DNA of 64,000 nucleotides from an uncultured Eubacterium sp. (GCA_910583555.1 CAJTXO010000006.1:82368-146367), one strand, 5' to 3'. Positions 1-8,528 are shown, counted from the first letter of the stretch. Notes: generated by a model from the letters alone, not told the origin. Translations and numbers: made by a program.

Positions 1-596
1 TCCAGAACAGTGCTTCCTATTTTTCAAAACTGGCGCTGGCGTCTCCCTTCACCCACCTTTGGTTTCTGGCGGTTGAGATCCAGTTCTATCTTTTATGGCC
101 AATCCTCTATGTACTTTACCAGAAATGCTGCCAGTACATCAGCGGCCGGAAGATGTGCTTTGTCTTTTTGCTGCTCGCCCTCCTTTCCGCCGGCAGGATG
201 TTTATGCTCTACACCCCCGGTGAGGATCCGTCCCGGGTATACTACGGAACCGACACCATGGCGTTTCCGCTGCTTATCGGTATTTTTCTGGGCGCTGTCA
301 GGCAGCAGTACAAATATCTGTGCCGTCAGGTGAGGAAAAACACGGCCGCGCGGTTTGTCATTTTCTTTCTCATCATCTGCGCGCTCTTTGTCACGGTAAA
401 CGGCGAAACACCGTTTCTCTATCAGGGCGGCATGTTTCTCGTAAGCCTGTTTTTTGCCTACCTGATCCACATGATCGAGAACCAGGAGGCCTGCCCCGGT
501 TCGCTGCCTGAGCCGTCCGTCCTGTCCCTGCTCGGCAATAAAAGTTACGGCATCTATCTGTGGCACTACCCGCTCATCGTATTAGCGCTCATATAA
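1..596 (+). CDS. Membrane acyltransferase (acyltransferase 3 family), 5' end outside window
   Basis: C-terminal part of an integral membrane acyltransferase of the OatA/acyltransferase-3 type, which moves acetyl or other acyl groups onto cell-wall or surface glycans. The frame is open from base 3, so the gene starts before the window. The motif HLWFLAVEIQFYLLWP, typical of this family, is encoded near bases 51-100, followed by hydrophobic stretches and a terminal GIYLWHYP motif. The stop is TAA at 594-596. The next gene, 24 bases later, encodes an SGNH domain that is fused to this kind of protein in OatA, so the two probably work together on O-acetylation. Substrate is not evident. Confidence 0.85.
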   Translation, partial: QNSASYFSKLALASPFTHLWFLAVEIQFYLLWPILYVLYQKCCQYISGRKMCFVFLLLALLSAGRMFMLYTPGEDPSRVYYGTDTMAFPLLIGIFLGAVRQQYKYLCRQVRKNTAARFVIFFLIICALFVTVNGETPFLYQGGMFLVSLFFAYLIHMIENQEACPGSLPEPSVLSLLGNKSYGIYLWHYPLIVLALI

Positions 597-620
597 AAAA
601 CAGGTTGGAGGAATACATGT

Positions 621-1406
621 ATGAAAAGGAATAGTAATAGAAACGGAAAAAAAGTGATAACGATCCTCGGCATCGTCGCCTTGCTCTGGTGCACAGTCAT
701 AGGGATATATGGTATTTTCAGCGCGCCGGACTCCGACCAGGCCGAACTGGAACAGCAATTAATGCGAAACGAAAAAGCGTTGGAACAATTGGAAGAAATG
801 AATTCGATGCCGCCCGCCGAAGCGGTAACTCCATCCGCTCCGAACATAGTGAGCCCGTCCGCGGTAACAGACGCCGACTCGCCTCTAAACACGCCGGTGA
901 CGCCGGAAGACGCCGGCAAACCTGAACATACGCTTTCCGTCATCGGAGATTCCGTGTTTTTAGGCGCATCGCCTGCTTTTAAGGAACTGATGGAAGACGC
1001 CGTGATCGACGCCAAGATTTCCCGCCAGGTCTATCAGGCGATCGACGTCGCAAAAAAGCTGGAAAAAAAGAAAAAACTGGGTGACACCGTGATCATCTCC
1101 CTCGGCACGAACGGAAATTTCAATCCCGCGACCGGACAGGAACTGATCGATTACCTCGGACCCGACCGGACCATTTATTGGATCAATGCCTATGGAAAAA
1201 AACTGGATATTCAGAAACAGGTAAATGAAACGATCCGCGACTTGGCGAAAAAGAACGCCAATGTCACCGTCATTTCATGGGCAAATGAAGGCAAAGAACA
1301 CCCGGACTGGTTTTATCAGGACGGTGTCCACCTGAACGCGAAAGGGCAGACCGGGTTTGCCCGCTTTATCCAGAAAAGCATCGGATCCGCGGACACGGAA
1401 CACTAA
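621..1406 (+). CDS. Membrane-anchored SGNH-hydrolase-like protein (OatA C-domain type)
   Basis: A 261-residue protein with one N-terminal membrane segment (about residues 10-32), an acidic/Pro-Ser linker (35-95) and an SGNH-like domain. Block I is seen as GDSVFLG near residue 111, an Asn-containing GTNG block near 160, and the C-terminal Asp-His dyad as DGVHLNAKG near 235. In OatA proteins this domain sits behind the acyltransferase and transfers acetyl groups to peptidoglycan outside the cell. Here it is a separate gene just downstream of the acyltransferase, so a two-protein O-acetylation pair is inferred. The start is supported by GGAGG at 607-611. No frameshift links the two genes: this one has its own membrane anchor. 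Confidence 0.8.
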   Translation: MKRNSNRNGKKVITILGIVALLWCTVIGIYGIFSAPDSDQAELEQQLMRNEKALEQLEEMNSMPPAEAVTPSAPNIVSPSAVTDADSPLNTPVTPEDAGKPEHTLSVIGDSVFLGASPAFKELMEDAVIDAKISRQVYQAIDVAKKLEKKKKLGDTVIISLGTNGNFNPATGQELIDYLGPDRTIYWINAYGKKLDIQKQVNETIRDLAKKNANVTVISWANEGKEHPDWFYQDGVHLNAKGQTGFARFIQKSIGSADTEH

Positions 1407-1418
1407 ATTTTAATAAAT

Positions 1419-1991
1419 TTAATAAAGTTTCCTCCCATTAAAGCTGTTCATCGCCGCGTCCACGCCCTCCGAGACGATCGCCTCGACCGCCTCGACCGCG
1501 AAATCCAGCACCTCGCCGATGATCTTTTCATCGCCTTTCGAAAACCGGCCGAGCACATGCCGCACAAGGTCGCCCCCTTCCGGCTTCCCGCCCACGCCCA
1601 CCTTGACACGCGGAAATTCATTGGTTCCCAAATGTTCAATAATATTTTTTATGCCGTTGTGCCCGCCGGCGCTCCCCTTCTGGCGGACGCGGAGCTGGCC
1701 CACCCCGAGGGAAATATCATCAAACGCAACGATGATATCCTCAGGGTCGATCTTATAATAATCCGCGAAACTGCGGATGCACTCTCCGCTCAGATTCATA
1801 AACGTCTGCGGCTGGGCGAGGATGACTTTCTCCCCGCCGATCATCCCTTTTCCGCAAACCGCCTTGTGTTCTTTACTCGTCAGCGGTATCTGGTATTTAT
1901 CCGAGATCCTCGCGATCACTCCAAAGCCGATATTGTGCCGCGTCCCGGCGTAATCCCTGCCTGGGTTTCCCAGTCCTGCGATCAATTTCAT
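1419..1991 (-). CDS. pth: Peptidyl-tRNA hydrolase
   Basis: Cytoplasmic enzyme that cleaves peptidyl-tRNAs dropped by stalled ribosomes. The 190-residue length is normal. It opens with GLGNPG and TRHNIGF (catalytic His near residue 19), has FDDISLGVGQLR (conserved Asp) and GGHNG near residue 112. It is convergent with the SGNH gene; only 12 bases separate the two stops and no clear terminator hairpin is visible there. Confidence 0.97.
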   Translation of the reverse strand: MKLIAGLGNPGRDYAGTRHNIGFGVIARISDKYQIPLTSKEHKAVCGKGMIGGEKVILAQPQTFMNLSGECIRSFADYYKIDPEDIIVAFDDISLGVGQLRVRQKGSAGGHNGIKNIIEHLGTNEFPRVKVGVGGKPEGGDLVRHVLGRFSKGDEKIIGEVLDFAVEAVEAIVSEGVDAAMNSFNGRKLY

Positions 1992-2135
1992 AATTTACCT
2001 CCTGCGCGCATGCCATTTGCAATACCTGTGCTTTCTTTTGGTTTTAATGGCATTCCACTTCCCTCCCTATGGTAATATTATATTGCGAAACTCGCATAAA
2101 GTCAATGCGCACTCACACAGCACTTACATAACCAC

Positions 2136-3020
2136 TCACTTAACCTCTATCCCCAAAACCGTCAGCTCCTCATTGATGATCAGTTCAATTTCCGCTTCCC
2201 CCTCCGCAAATCCCGCCGTCACAAGCACCGTCACCCTCTGGGTATAAGATTCATCATCTTCAAGTAAAGGCACCTCAATATTGGTGATCTGTTTATAAAC
2301 ACCGAGCGATGCCAATTTCTGCTGCCAAGCCTCCCGCTTTTCCTTCGTCAAACTAGCCTTACAACCTTCATCCACAAGCGGCCAGATTCCGTCAAAATTA
2401 CCCTCCACCAAATAGTCGACCACCTCATAGATCCGTTTATTTATTTCCACTTCATTTAAATGGCTCGGAACATATAAATACGCCGCCACGTTTTCTCTCC
2501 GATACTGTCGCATCTCTTCAAATGTTTCAAAATATTTGTTTTGACACTGGTCGAAATATAATACGATTTCCCGCTGCATCGTCTGGTGTGTATGACGGTC
2601 TTCGTACTTGATCGTAGCTGTAACCTCCTGATAATCCATGTGGGCCATCTTTCGTATCCCTGTAACTTCTTTATACTCAATCTCATCCGTCTGGATATGC
2701 TGCTGAAAATATTCTTTTGCCTCACGGGAAACGGCAAAATTAAAGCACCGGAAATATGGCGTTACCCAGATTACAAATAAAAATACGAAAAATGCCAAAC
2801 CCAATACGACTCCCCGTACAACTCGGATCAGCACCGGCCTGCGCTCCCCCCACTTCCTGCGCAGGAACCAATACGAACACGGACACACAAAAAGCGCCAG
2901 CAAAATGGGAGGTACCGCGTTTTCCTTTCTCACCGCTATGAAAACACACATAAAAAATAAAAGAAAACCATAAATATTCAACAACAAATTACCAGCCTTT
3001 AAAAACTTCTCTTTTTTCAT
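2136..3020 (-). CDS. Membrane protein with DUF3887-like C-terminal domain, third gene of BlaI/BlaR operon
   Basis: A 294-residue protein with three predicted membrane segments in the first ~90 residues and an exported or cytosolic C-terminal half. Residues ~205-290 (FDGIWPLVDEGCKASL, then SLGVYKQITNIEV) resemble DUF3887, an NTF2-like fold module; this match is by eye. It begins 16 bases after the BlaR-like protease gene and reads in the same direction, so it is probably the target of that regulatory pair. Function is unknown; a role in responding to envelope damage would fit the context but is inference. Confidence 0.6.
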   Translation of the reverse strand: MKKEKFLKAGNLLLNIYGFLLFFMCVFIAVRKENAVPPILLALFVCPCSYWFLRRKWGERRPVLIRVVRGVVLGLAFFVFLFVIWVTPYFRCFNFAVSREAKEYFQQHIQTDEIEYKEVTGIRKMAHMDYQEVTATIKYEDRHTHQTMQREIVLYFDQCQNKYFETFEEMRQYRRENVAAYLYVPSHLNEVEINKRIYEVVDYLVEGNFDGIWPLVDEGCKASLTKEKREAWQQKLASLGVYKQITNIEVPLLEDDESYTQRVTVLVTAGFAEGEAEIELIINEELTVLGIEVK

Positions 3021-3036
3021 ATATTTCCCCCATTTC

Positions 3037-4278
3037 TTATAAATACGTAACGACCCTGCGCCAACCGGTACACACCTTTTGAACCGTTATATACCGCGCC
3101 GAAGAATCATACAGATTGCATCCCATCTCTGCCCGCCACACGCCATTCAGTCCTGGGCCAAAACAATACGAGTCATACCATATGTAAGCCGCTCCCGCCG
3201 GACATCCAGACCGCTTCAGCTTTTCCCGGAGCGCTTTCGTATCAATGACCAATTCATCCGCCCTGTCCTCTACCAGGATCTGCCGATATTCCTCCTCCGT
3301 CAGCGTAAGTTCCGTCCGGCATCCTGCTTCTTCATCCATGATCGAAAGAATCGCCTCGATCCCGTTTCCACCTCTCGCGACAAATCGTGAACCGGCCAGT
3401 ACTGCCGCCGCTGATACGAAAAGTACGATTCCCGTGACCCGGAAAATACGCTTCCGGTACGTGCCAAATTTCTCCCGGTACGCCGCCAGCATCCGGATCC
3501 TCGTGCGGCACTCGCTGATCGAAAAGAAAAAGTTCACCTTCTGCAGGATGTTTTCAGAGGATACCGCACCTGTCACCTCACTCAGGATCAGTTTCCCGTA
3601 TTCCACGCGGCTCCCCTTCTCCGCCACCACACTGTCGCAAAATATTTCCATATCGGTCTGAAATACTTTCACACCGTAATGTATGATCGGATTTAGCCAG
3701 AAAACACATTTCCATATTGAAGCGATGCAAAAGAACAGATCGTGCCGGCAGCGGATATGCGTGGCTTCATGCCGCAGTATCATTTCCAGTTCATCCGCCG
3801 TGAACCGGCTCTGAAAATCTTCCGGCAGCACGATATAAGGATGAATGACGCCGATTGTATACGGTGAATGCCTGCAATCCGACACTCTCACAAGACACTT
3901 CTTCCCACCGGTTTCCATGCACATGTAGACTGGATATTTTCTCCCCCGCCTGATCAGTCTTTGCTTCGCGATCACATATCCGAGGAAGAGCACCCCCGCC
4001 ATCCCCCAGTAAAACACCCCCAATGCCGTCATATCATCAAAGATCGTCCAGAAAAACGCCTCCCATCTCTCAAATACGCCCTGCTCAAATAACCGGCATT
4101 TTCCGGTGAAAAGAGCGAGGAGCGGCAGCATCCACAAAAACCCGTACACATAGGGATTCCTGCCCCGGCACTTCCAGTAAATACCGCGGATCACGAGTAC
4201 GGTAAGAACCAGTACACTTACGGAAAATTGTATCCGCAGCATCCGCATCTGCAATATGAGAAAAACCAAATGACCCAT
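3037..4278 (-). CDS. BlaR1/MecR1-like M56 zinc protease, antirepressor without penicillin-binding sensor
   Basis: A 413-residue polytopic membrane protein with M56 peptidase features: hydrophobic segments at about residues 1-30, 45-60 and 85-105, then HEATH (HExxH zinc motif) near residue 170 followed by DMEIFCD, which supplies the downstream zinc ligand. After a further membrane segment near 285-305 there is only a ~110-residue external tail. In staphylococcal BlaR1 that position holds a penicillin-binding sensor of about 250 residues with STxK; none is present here. The signal is therefore unknown. The gene starts 4 bases after the BlaI-type repressor gene, and its product presumably triggers loss of that repressor. 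Confidence 0.85.
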   Translation of the reverse strand: MGHLVFLILQMRMLRIQFSVSVLVLTVLVIRGIYWKCRGRNPYVYGFLWMLPLLALFTGKCRLFEQGVFERWEAFFWTIFDDMTALGVFYWGMAGVLFLGYVIAKQRLIRRGRKYPVYMCMETGGKKCLVRVSDCRHSPYTIGVIHPYIVLPEDFQSRFTADELEMILRHEATHIRCRHDLFFCIASIWKCVFWLNPIIHYGVKVFQTDMEIFCDSVVAEKGSRVEYGKLILSEVTGAVSSENILQKVNFFFSISECRTRIRMLAAYREKFGTYRKRIFRVTGIVLFVSAAAVLAGSRFVARGGNGIEAILSIMDEEAGCRTELTLTEEEYRQILVEDRADELVIDTKALREKLKRSGCPAGAAYIWYDSYCFGPGLNGVWRAEMGCNLYDSSARYITVQKVCTGWRRVVTYL

Positions 4279-4282
4279 ACGA

Positions 4283-4672
4283 TCAGTCCCCTTTCCTTCT
4301 CTCCAGTAAGGAAATCAATTCCTGCACGTCCTGTTCCGACAAATCTTCCTGTTTTACCATCGTCGCGAGCATCAGGCTCCCATCCCCGGAAAAATAAGCA
4401 TTCTTAAAATTCTGGCTCTTCTCCTGGATGCACTCCTCCTGCGTGTATTTCGCATGGTAATGATGTACCGTCGAATTGCGCGGATCAACTTCGAACTCCA
4501 ACACGCCCTTTTTGACCAGCCGGTTGATCATCACGCGCACCGTCCGCGCCGATATGTCTTTCACGCCTTCCAGACCCTCTACAAAATCCGCCGCCGTGCA
4601 CGTTCCTTTCTCCCACACAACTTTCATGAGCAGCCACTCATTTTCCGTAATACTCGGGAATATATCTTTCAT
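4283..4672 (-). CDS. BlaI/MecI-family winged-helix repressor
   Basis: A 129-residue repressor that begins MKDIFPSITENEWLLMKVVW, the typical BlaI/MecI/CopY N-terminus, with a winged helix over residues ~5-75 (ARTVRVMINRLVKKGVLE) and a C-terminal dimerisation region. I choose the ATG at 4672 rather than the longer frame to 4801 because GAGGAGG sits just ahead of it and the family begins there. First gene of an operon with the M56 protease and the DUF3887-like protein. A palindrome of the family's TACA-NN-TGTA type overlaps the transcription start region, so autorepression is likely. Confidence 0.9.
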   Translation of the reverse strand: MKDIFPSITENEWLLMKVVWEKGTCTAADFVEGLEGVKDISARTVRVMINRLVKKGVLEFEVDPRNSTVHHYHAKYTQEECIQEKSQNFKNAYFSGDGSLMLATMVKQEDLSEQDVQELISLLERRKGD

Positions 4673-4765
4673 CCCAGTTCCTCCTCTCAGGTTATAAAAT
4701 TCTCTATGTATCAAACATCTGATGAAAATTATCTTCATACAATGGATTGTTCCTGTCTTTCGGTA

Positions 4766-4779
4766 TTTACAATTGTAAA
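4766..4779. promoter_or_regulatory. Probable BlaI-family operator palindrome
   Basis: TTTACAATTGTAAA is a perfect 14-base palindrome containing TACA-NN-TGTA, the core of operators bound by BlaI/MecI/CopY repressors. It lies about 90 bases ahead of the repressor start codon and a few bases downstream of the -10 of the promoter at 4792-4820, where bound repressor would block transcription. Assignment to this repressor is inference from family knowledge and position. Confidence 0.7.
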
Positions 4780-4791
4780 CACTTTGAATAA

Positions 4792-4820
4792 AGGATAACA
4801 TGCGGTTTCTTTTTTGTCAA
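4792..4820 (-). promoter_or_regulatory. Promoter of the BlaI-BlaR operon
   Basis: On the minus strand a perfect -35 TTGACA (4820-4815) is followed after 17 bases by TATCCT (4797-4792). Transcription would start near 4785, immediately before the operator palindrome. Confidence 0.6.
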
Positions 4821-4861
4821 CCCCTCGGCTGCTTTATGCTTTTAAAAGCACATGTAAAAGA

Positions 4862-4890
4862 TTGACAGATTAACCTGCTATTACTATAAT
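4862..4890 (+). promoter_or_regulatory. Perfect consensus promoter pointing into gene-free DNA
   Basis: TTGACA at 4862-4867 and TATAAT at 4885-4890 are separated by exactly 17 bases. Both hexamers match the housekeeping consensus. The only sequence downstream before the convergent gene ending at 5066 is about 165 bases with a short hairpin (CGGAA...TTCCG near 4975-4990) and an 11-codon frame from 5010. A small RNA or antisense transcript into the AlbA_2 gene is possible. Confidence 0.6.
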
Positions 4891-5065
4891 TCGGTTACTG
4901 ATCACAAGTTCCAAAAGTTAAGTTATTAAAACCAAATACATCTAAGAAATGTTGCTTCATGCGCAAAAAAGCCACGGAACTGAAATTCCGCGCAGAAATG
5001 AGGAATTAGATGAAAAGAAAACATTCTGTGCCCTTCATTCGTTGACCTCCATAAATAACGCTTTA

Positions 5066-6586
5066 TCATGCAGATACATTTAAAATGTATCGTCCCTTGC
5101 CCTGACCTTTGACTGTCACTATAATTCCGATTTTTTTCATCTCGGTAATAATCCTGAGAGCCTTAGTTTCCTTACAATCTAGGATTTTCTGCACGTCCGG
5201 CGTGCCGATCACCTGACTTTCTCGTAGGTCTTCCAAAACGGTAATGATAGCTGAGGATGTGATTTTCGTCATCATTCCATTCTTACGTAGACTTTTGACA
5301 TGTTCAATCCACGCATTTTTTGCCGTCTCCCACGGATTCGACGCTTCAATCCTCGCGTTTTCTTCCCCAATCCTCATATTTTCAAGCTCGATCGTCGCAT
5401 TCCCCACATGCTTCTGATCTCGATCCGCGCTCATCACCATCGTTTTGAGGATGAAGGTGCTGTTGTTAAATACCGGATCAGGAAGGCCTATTGCTTCCAG
5501 CTCCTTGCACATCCGGTCAACGCCCTCGCCGTATTCCTTCACATAGCCGTAATCCTTCAGGAACGCGGCTATCTTCGGATTTCTGGAGAAATGGGTATAG
5601 CGGATGTTCTCTTTTTTCACCATCCCGGCGAAGGTGCCGGGACTATCCACTTCCAAACGGTCATCGAACATTTTGATCTGAATATCCGTGCCTTTAATTC
5701 CGTAATCTCGGTGAGTAGCCGCATTAACCACAATCTCGGTGCGGACGAATTCGCTATATTCTTCTTCGGTAACGAAGATGCCGTCATGACCGAGATAGGT
5801 CTTTTCCTTCATCTGAATTTTAATGAAATCGACGGCCTTTTCCACCTGCTCCAGAATGCGACCTTCGAATATCACGTCCTTGATCACGTTCATGTCCTTA
5901 CCGACCTTTGCCTCCGTGCCGTCGTAACGGATAAAGCGGATAAAAGCGCGAGGGAAGAAAAGCTGCGGATTCTTGCCGAACAGCAGGATTGCAGCCACGG
6001 AGACCTGATCCCTGCCATCCTTAACCGTGACGAACTTCTTGTTCTCCCGGACATATTTTTGAGGAGACTTTGTGTATCCAATGCGCTCGCAGTAGCATCT
6101 CACAAAATCCAGGTCAAGATCTTCGATGGTGGCATCGGCCACAGGCTCATCCTCGAAGTAGCGCACACCTTTGGCATACATCAGAGTCATGCGATCGGTG
6201 AAATCCAGCTTTTTACTTTTATCTCCGACACGAAGAAATGCCTCGTCAGCCTGATTTGCATGGAGCAGCGGACTGGCCTCAATGTGCATCAGAAGCACAT
6301 GATCCGGCTTGCCTTCATAGTTTACGCATTCTACCATCTCCGTGGTTATCGGAACCGTCGGATTACAGAAATCTATCGGTGTCCGCAGAATTTCATTCAA
6401 CTGCTCCTCGTGATAATCGACACCCTCGATTCTGCGGTGCTTGTCCGAAATGCCAATAGCAATCGTGCCGCCGTCCGCATTTGCAAAAGCGCAGATAGTA
6501 TCTGACAGATCTACAGGTTTGATCTGTATACTTTTGCGGTCAAATATCTGTTTTTCGTTCTTCGCGAGAACTTCTTCAATTGTCAT
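5066..6586 (-). CDS. AlbA_2 (Schlafen-type) DNA-binding / ATPase-like regulator
   Basis: A 506-residue protein with the architecture of proteins annotated as putative transcriptional regulators or RecG-like C-terminal proteins. Residues 1-130 match the AlbA_2 domain (FANADGGTIAIGISD). Residues ~270-400 match the HATPase_c_4 module (VVNAATHRDYG, then DDRLEVDSPG). Residues ~440-506 look like a winged helix. Biological target is unknown; relatives occur in defence islands and as stand-alone regulators. The gene stands alone, flanked by non-coding and decayed DNA, which suggests acquisition. The start ATG is preceded only by a weak AGGCAGG-type site. Confidence 0.8.
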   Translation of the reverse strand: MTIEEVLAKNEKQIFDRKSIQIKPVDLSDTICAFANADGGTIAIGISDKHRRIEGVDYHEEQLNEILRTPIDFCNPTVPITTEMVECVNYEGKPDHVLLMHIEASPLLHANQADEAFLRVGDKSKKLDFTDRMTLMYAKGVRYFEDEPVADATIEDLDLDFVRCYCERIGYTKSPQKYVRENKKFVTVKDGRDQVSVAAILLFGKNPQLFFPRAFIRFIRYDGTEAKVGKDMNVIKDVIFEGRILEQVEKAVDFIKIQMKEKTYLGHDGIFVTEEEYSEFVRTEIVVNAATHRDYGIKGTDIQIKMFDDRLEVDSPGTFAGMVKKENIRYTHFSRNPKIAAFLKDYGYVKEYGEGVDRMCKELEAIGLPDPVFNNSTFILKTMVMSADRDQKHVGNATIELENMRIGEENARIEASNPWETAKNAWIEHVKSLRKNGMMTKITSSAIITVLEDLRESQVIGTPDVQKILDCKETKALRIITEMKKIGIIVTVKGQGKGRYILNVSA

Positions 6587-7018
6587 AAAACTATACCTGC
6601 CTTTTTACCTCGTCACAAAGTATTGCTGACTGGTTGAGCTATCGTCTTCAGGTCATCCCATGAGTCGGACTTTGCGATATCATCCTCGTAGGCTATAAGA
6701 TAGCCCCATTATAAAACAAAAGGTTTCGCACTTACACGAAACCTTTCGGCACATTTTCTTTCGGTTTTATCAACCTAGTCAGATTGTGGAAACTGTGCAA
6801 CCCCTCTAATGTCAATACACGTCACTCCTCTGACAAAGCCACGTGTACTTTTACGACCACAGACACTCTGGTTGCCTGCTGAGATCATACTACAAGAAAT
6901 CAATCAAGATTTCTTAATTACATTATATACAAAGGCAAAAACAAATCTATGTAAATTTTGCACAAATTTATTCACCCTTTTTTAGTTAAAATGTACAACA
7001 CTATTCACAGCCTATCAA
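6587..7018. other. Gene-free stretch with decayed coding remnant
   Basis: No intact gene is visible. On the minus strand, 6708-6613 is an open frame without a start codon that ends 26 bases before the AlbA_2 start and reads like a protein C-terminus (acidic, ending AQPVSNTL), so it may be the tail of a lost upstream gene. A strong hairpin lies at 6719-6746. The rest (6750-7018) shows nothing recognisable. Confidence 0.4.
6719..6746 (-). terminator. Hairpin, possible terminator
   Basis: A 10-bp perfect stem (AAAGGTTTCG / CGAAACCTTT) with an 8-base loop. On the minus strand it is followed by a T-rich tract (TGTTTTATAA), as expected of an intrinsic terminator for leftward transcripts coming from spoVG. 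Confidence 0.5.
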
Positions 7019-7105
7019 TCACATAAATCTCCAGAAAAAACAGAAAAACCCCAACCACGCCGCCATCATCCCCAGCGTCATGGTCAGGACTTTAATTTGA
7101 AACAT
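7019..7105 (-). CDS. 28-residue hydrophobic peptide behind spoVG
   Basis: A very short frame starting ATG at 7105, two bases after the spoVG stop codon, encoding a peptide with a single membrane-spanning stretch (GMMAAWLGFFCFFW). The tight spacing would allow translational coupling with spoVG. There is no separate ribosome-binding site and no recognised family, so it may be fortuitous. Confidence 0.3.
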   Translation of the reverse strand: MFQIKVLTMTLGMMAAWLGFFCFFWRFM

Positions 7106-7107
7106 TT

Positions 7108-7383
7108 TTAATCTTCATCCGGTAATTCATCTAGTGCCTTTTTAAAACGCTCCAATATTGCTTCCTGCAGTAAGTTTCTCATCTCCCCGTTGATCGGATG
7201 TGCCACATCCCTGTATTCATTATTTGGAGTCTTCTTACTCGGCATCGCAATAAACAAACCTTTTTCCCCTTCGATGACTTTGATATCGTGAACGACAAAA
7301 GAATCATCAAATGTCACTGACGCTACCGCCCTCATCTTGGAATCGTTACTCACAACTCGAATGCGAATATCTGTTATTTGCAT
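7108..7383 (-). CDS. spoVG: Septation/sporulation regulator SpoVG
   Basis: A 91-residue protein matching SpoVG over its full length (MQITDIRIR, then GLFIAMPSKK and YRDVAHPI). SpoVG is a small nucleic-acid-binding regulator that affects sporulation septum placement and other traits in Firmicutes. It follows glgD by 23 bases, with its AGGAGG site just behind the glgD stop, so the two are likely cotranscribed. It is shorter than some homologues that carry a C-terminal extension. Confidence 0.97.
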   Translation of the reverse strand: MQITDIRIRVVSNDSKMRAVASVTFDDSFVVHDIKVIEGEKGLFIAMPSKKTPNNEYRDVAHPINGEMRNLLQEAILERFKKALDELPDED

Positions 7384-7406
7384 CCCAATTATCCTCCTTA
7401 CTGTTC

Positions 7407-8528
7407 TTACAGTACGTAACGCGCATTCTTTTCCAACACTATTTTGATTTTATCCGGTTCTCCAACATAATTGGAGTTTGCTCGAATTGTATCATGGCTC
7501 TCAACGATGCAATTTTCAATGTAGGTATTATCGCCAATGTACACATCATTCAAAATAATGGAATTACGAATGGTGCAGTTGTTACCTACGTATACTTCTT
7601 TAAACAAAATGGAATCCCTCACCTCGCCATTGACGATACATCCGCTGGAAACCAGGCTGTTTGTAACTTTTGATCCGGCATTGTATTTGGCCGGCGGCAG
7701 ATCCTCGATTTTTGACTCAACCGTCGGATACTGATTGAAAAAGTAATCCCTGATCTCCCTGTTGAGAAAATCCATATTGGTTTTAAAATAAGAATCAACT
7801 GTCGTAATGTTGCTCCAGTATGAGTCCATCTGGTAAGCATAAATCTTTTTTACTCCGCGATATCTTATGAAAATATCTTTTACCAGATCAAACCCGCCCT
7901 CATTTCCGGCGCGCTCGATCAGGTCTATCAGCTGCCTTCGCCGGATTACGTATATTCCCGTGGATACTGTCGTCTTCGAAGTTACGATCGGTTTTTCTTC
8001 CAGTTCCGTAACCAATCCATCCTCATCCACCGAAACCACGCCGAATCTGCTTGGGTCGTCTGATTCCCCGAGATCCTTCGTAACAATGGTTATATCTGCA
8101 TTTTTACTCAAATGGTACTCAAGCACTTTGTTCATATCGAGTTTGTAAACACAGTCTCCGGAAGCGATCACCACATACGGCTCGTGGCTCGTCTTCAAAA
8201 AATCTATGTTCTGCGCGATCGCGTCCGCGGTTCCCCGGTACCAGTAACTGTTGTCCTGTGTCTGAGTCGGAGTAAATACAAATAATCCGCCCTGTTTTCG
8301 ACCAAAGTCCCACCATTTGGAAGAATTCAAATGCTGAGTCAGTGATTTTGAATTGAACTGGGTGAACACAGCAACCTTACTTATATGGGAATTCGACATA
8401 CTGCTGAGTGCAAAGTCGATACTGCGATAACCTCCTGCAATCGGCAACGCAGATGTAGCTCTCTTTGTCGTAAGTTCCGTCATACGTTTGCTGCTTCCAC
8501 CAGCTAAAATAATACCTATCGCCCTCAT
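7407..8528 (-). CDS. glgD: Glucose-1-phosphate adenylyltransferase, regulatory subunit GlgD
   Basis: A 373-residue nucleotidyltransferase paralogue that pairs with GlgC in Firmicutes to make ADP-glucose for glycogen. The N-terminal pattern is GIILAGGSSKRM where the catalytic subunit has AGGQGSRL; this altered loop is typical of GlgD. A left-handed beta-helix follows from about residue 285. The start overlaps the glgC stop by four bases (ATGA), showing translational coupling. GlgD usually modulates GlgC rather than being a full catalyst. Confidence 0.93.
   Translation of the reverse strand: MRAIGIILAGGSSKRMTELTTKRATSALPIAGGYRSIDFALSSMSNSHISKVAVFTQFNSKSLTQHLNSSKWWDFGRKQGGLFVFTPTQTQDNSYWYRGTADAIAQNIDFLKTSHEPYVVIASGDCVYKLDMNKVLEYHLSKNADITIVTKDLGESDDPSRFGVVSVDEDGLVTELEEKPIVTSKTTVSTGIYVIRRRQLIDLIERAGNEGGFDLVKDIFIRYRGVKKIYAYQMDSYWSNITTVDSYFKTNMDFLNREIRDYFFNQYPTVESKIEDLPPAKYNAGSKVTNSLVSSGCIVNGEVRDSILFKEVYVGNNCTIRNSIILNDVYIGDNTYIENCIVESHDTIRANSNYVGEPDKIKIVLEKNARYVL

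Noticed and set aside
2136..4801. Beta-lactam resistance operon
   Set aside because: BlaI/BlaR-like proteins are present but there is no beta-lactamase, no PBP2a and no penicillin-binding sensor domain.
5300..6505. 401-codon open frame on the plus strand
   Set aside because: Lies wholly antisense to the AlbA_2 gene, which has recognisable domains; no ribosome-binding site or motif of its own.
6613..6708. 31-codon minus-strand frame ahead of the AlbA_2 gene as a gene
   Set aside because: No start codon and no recognisable family; kept only as a possible remnant.
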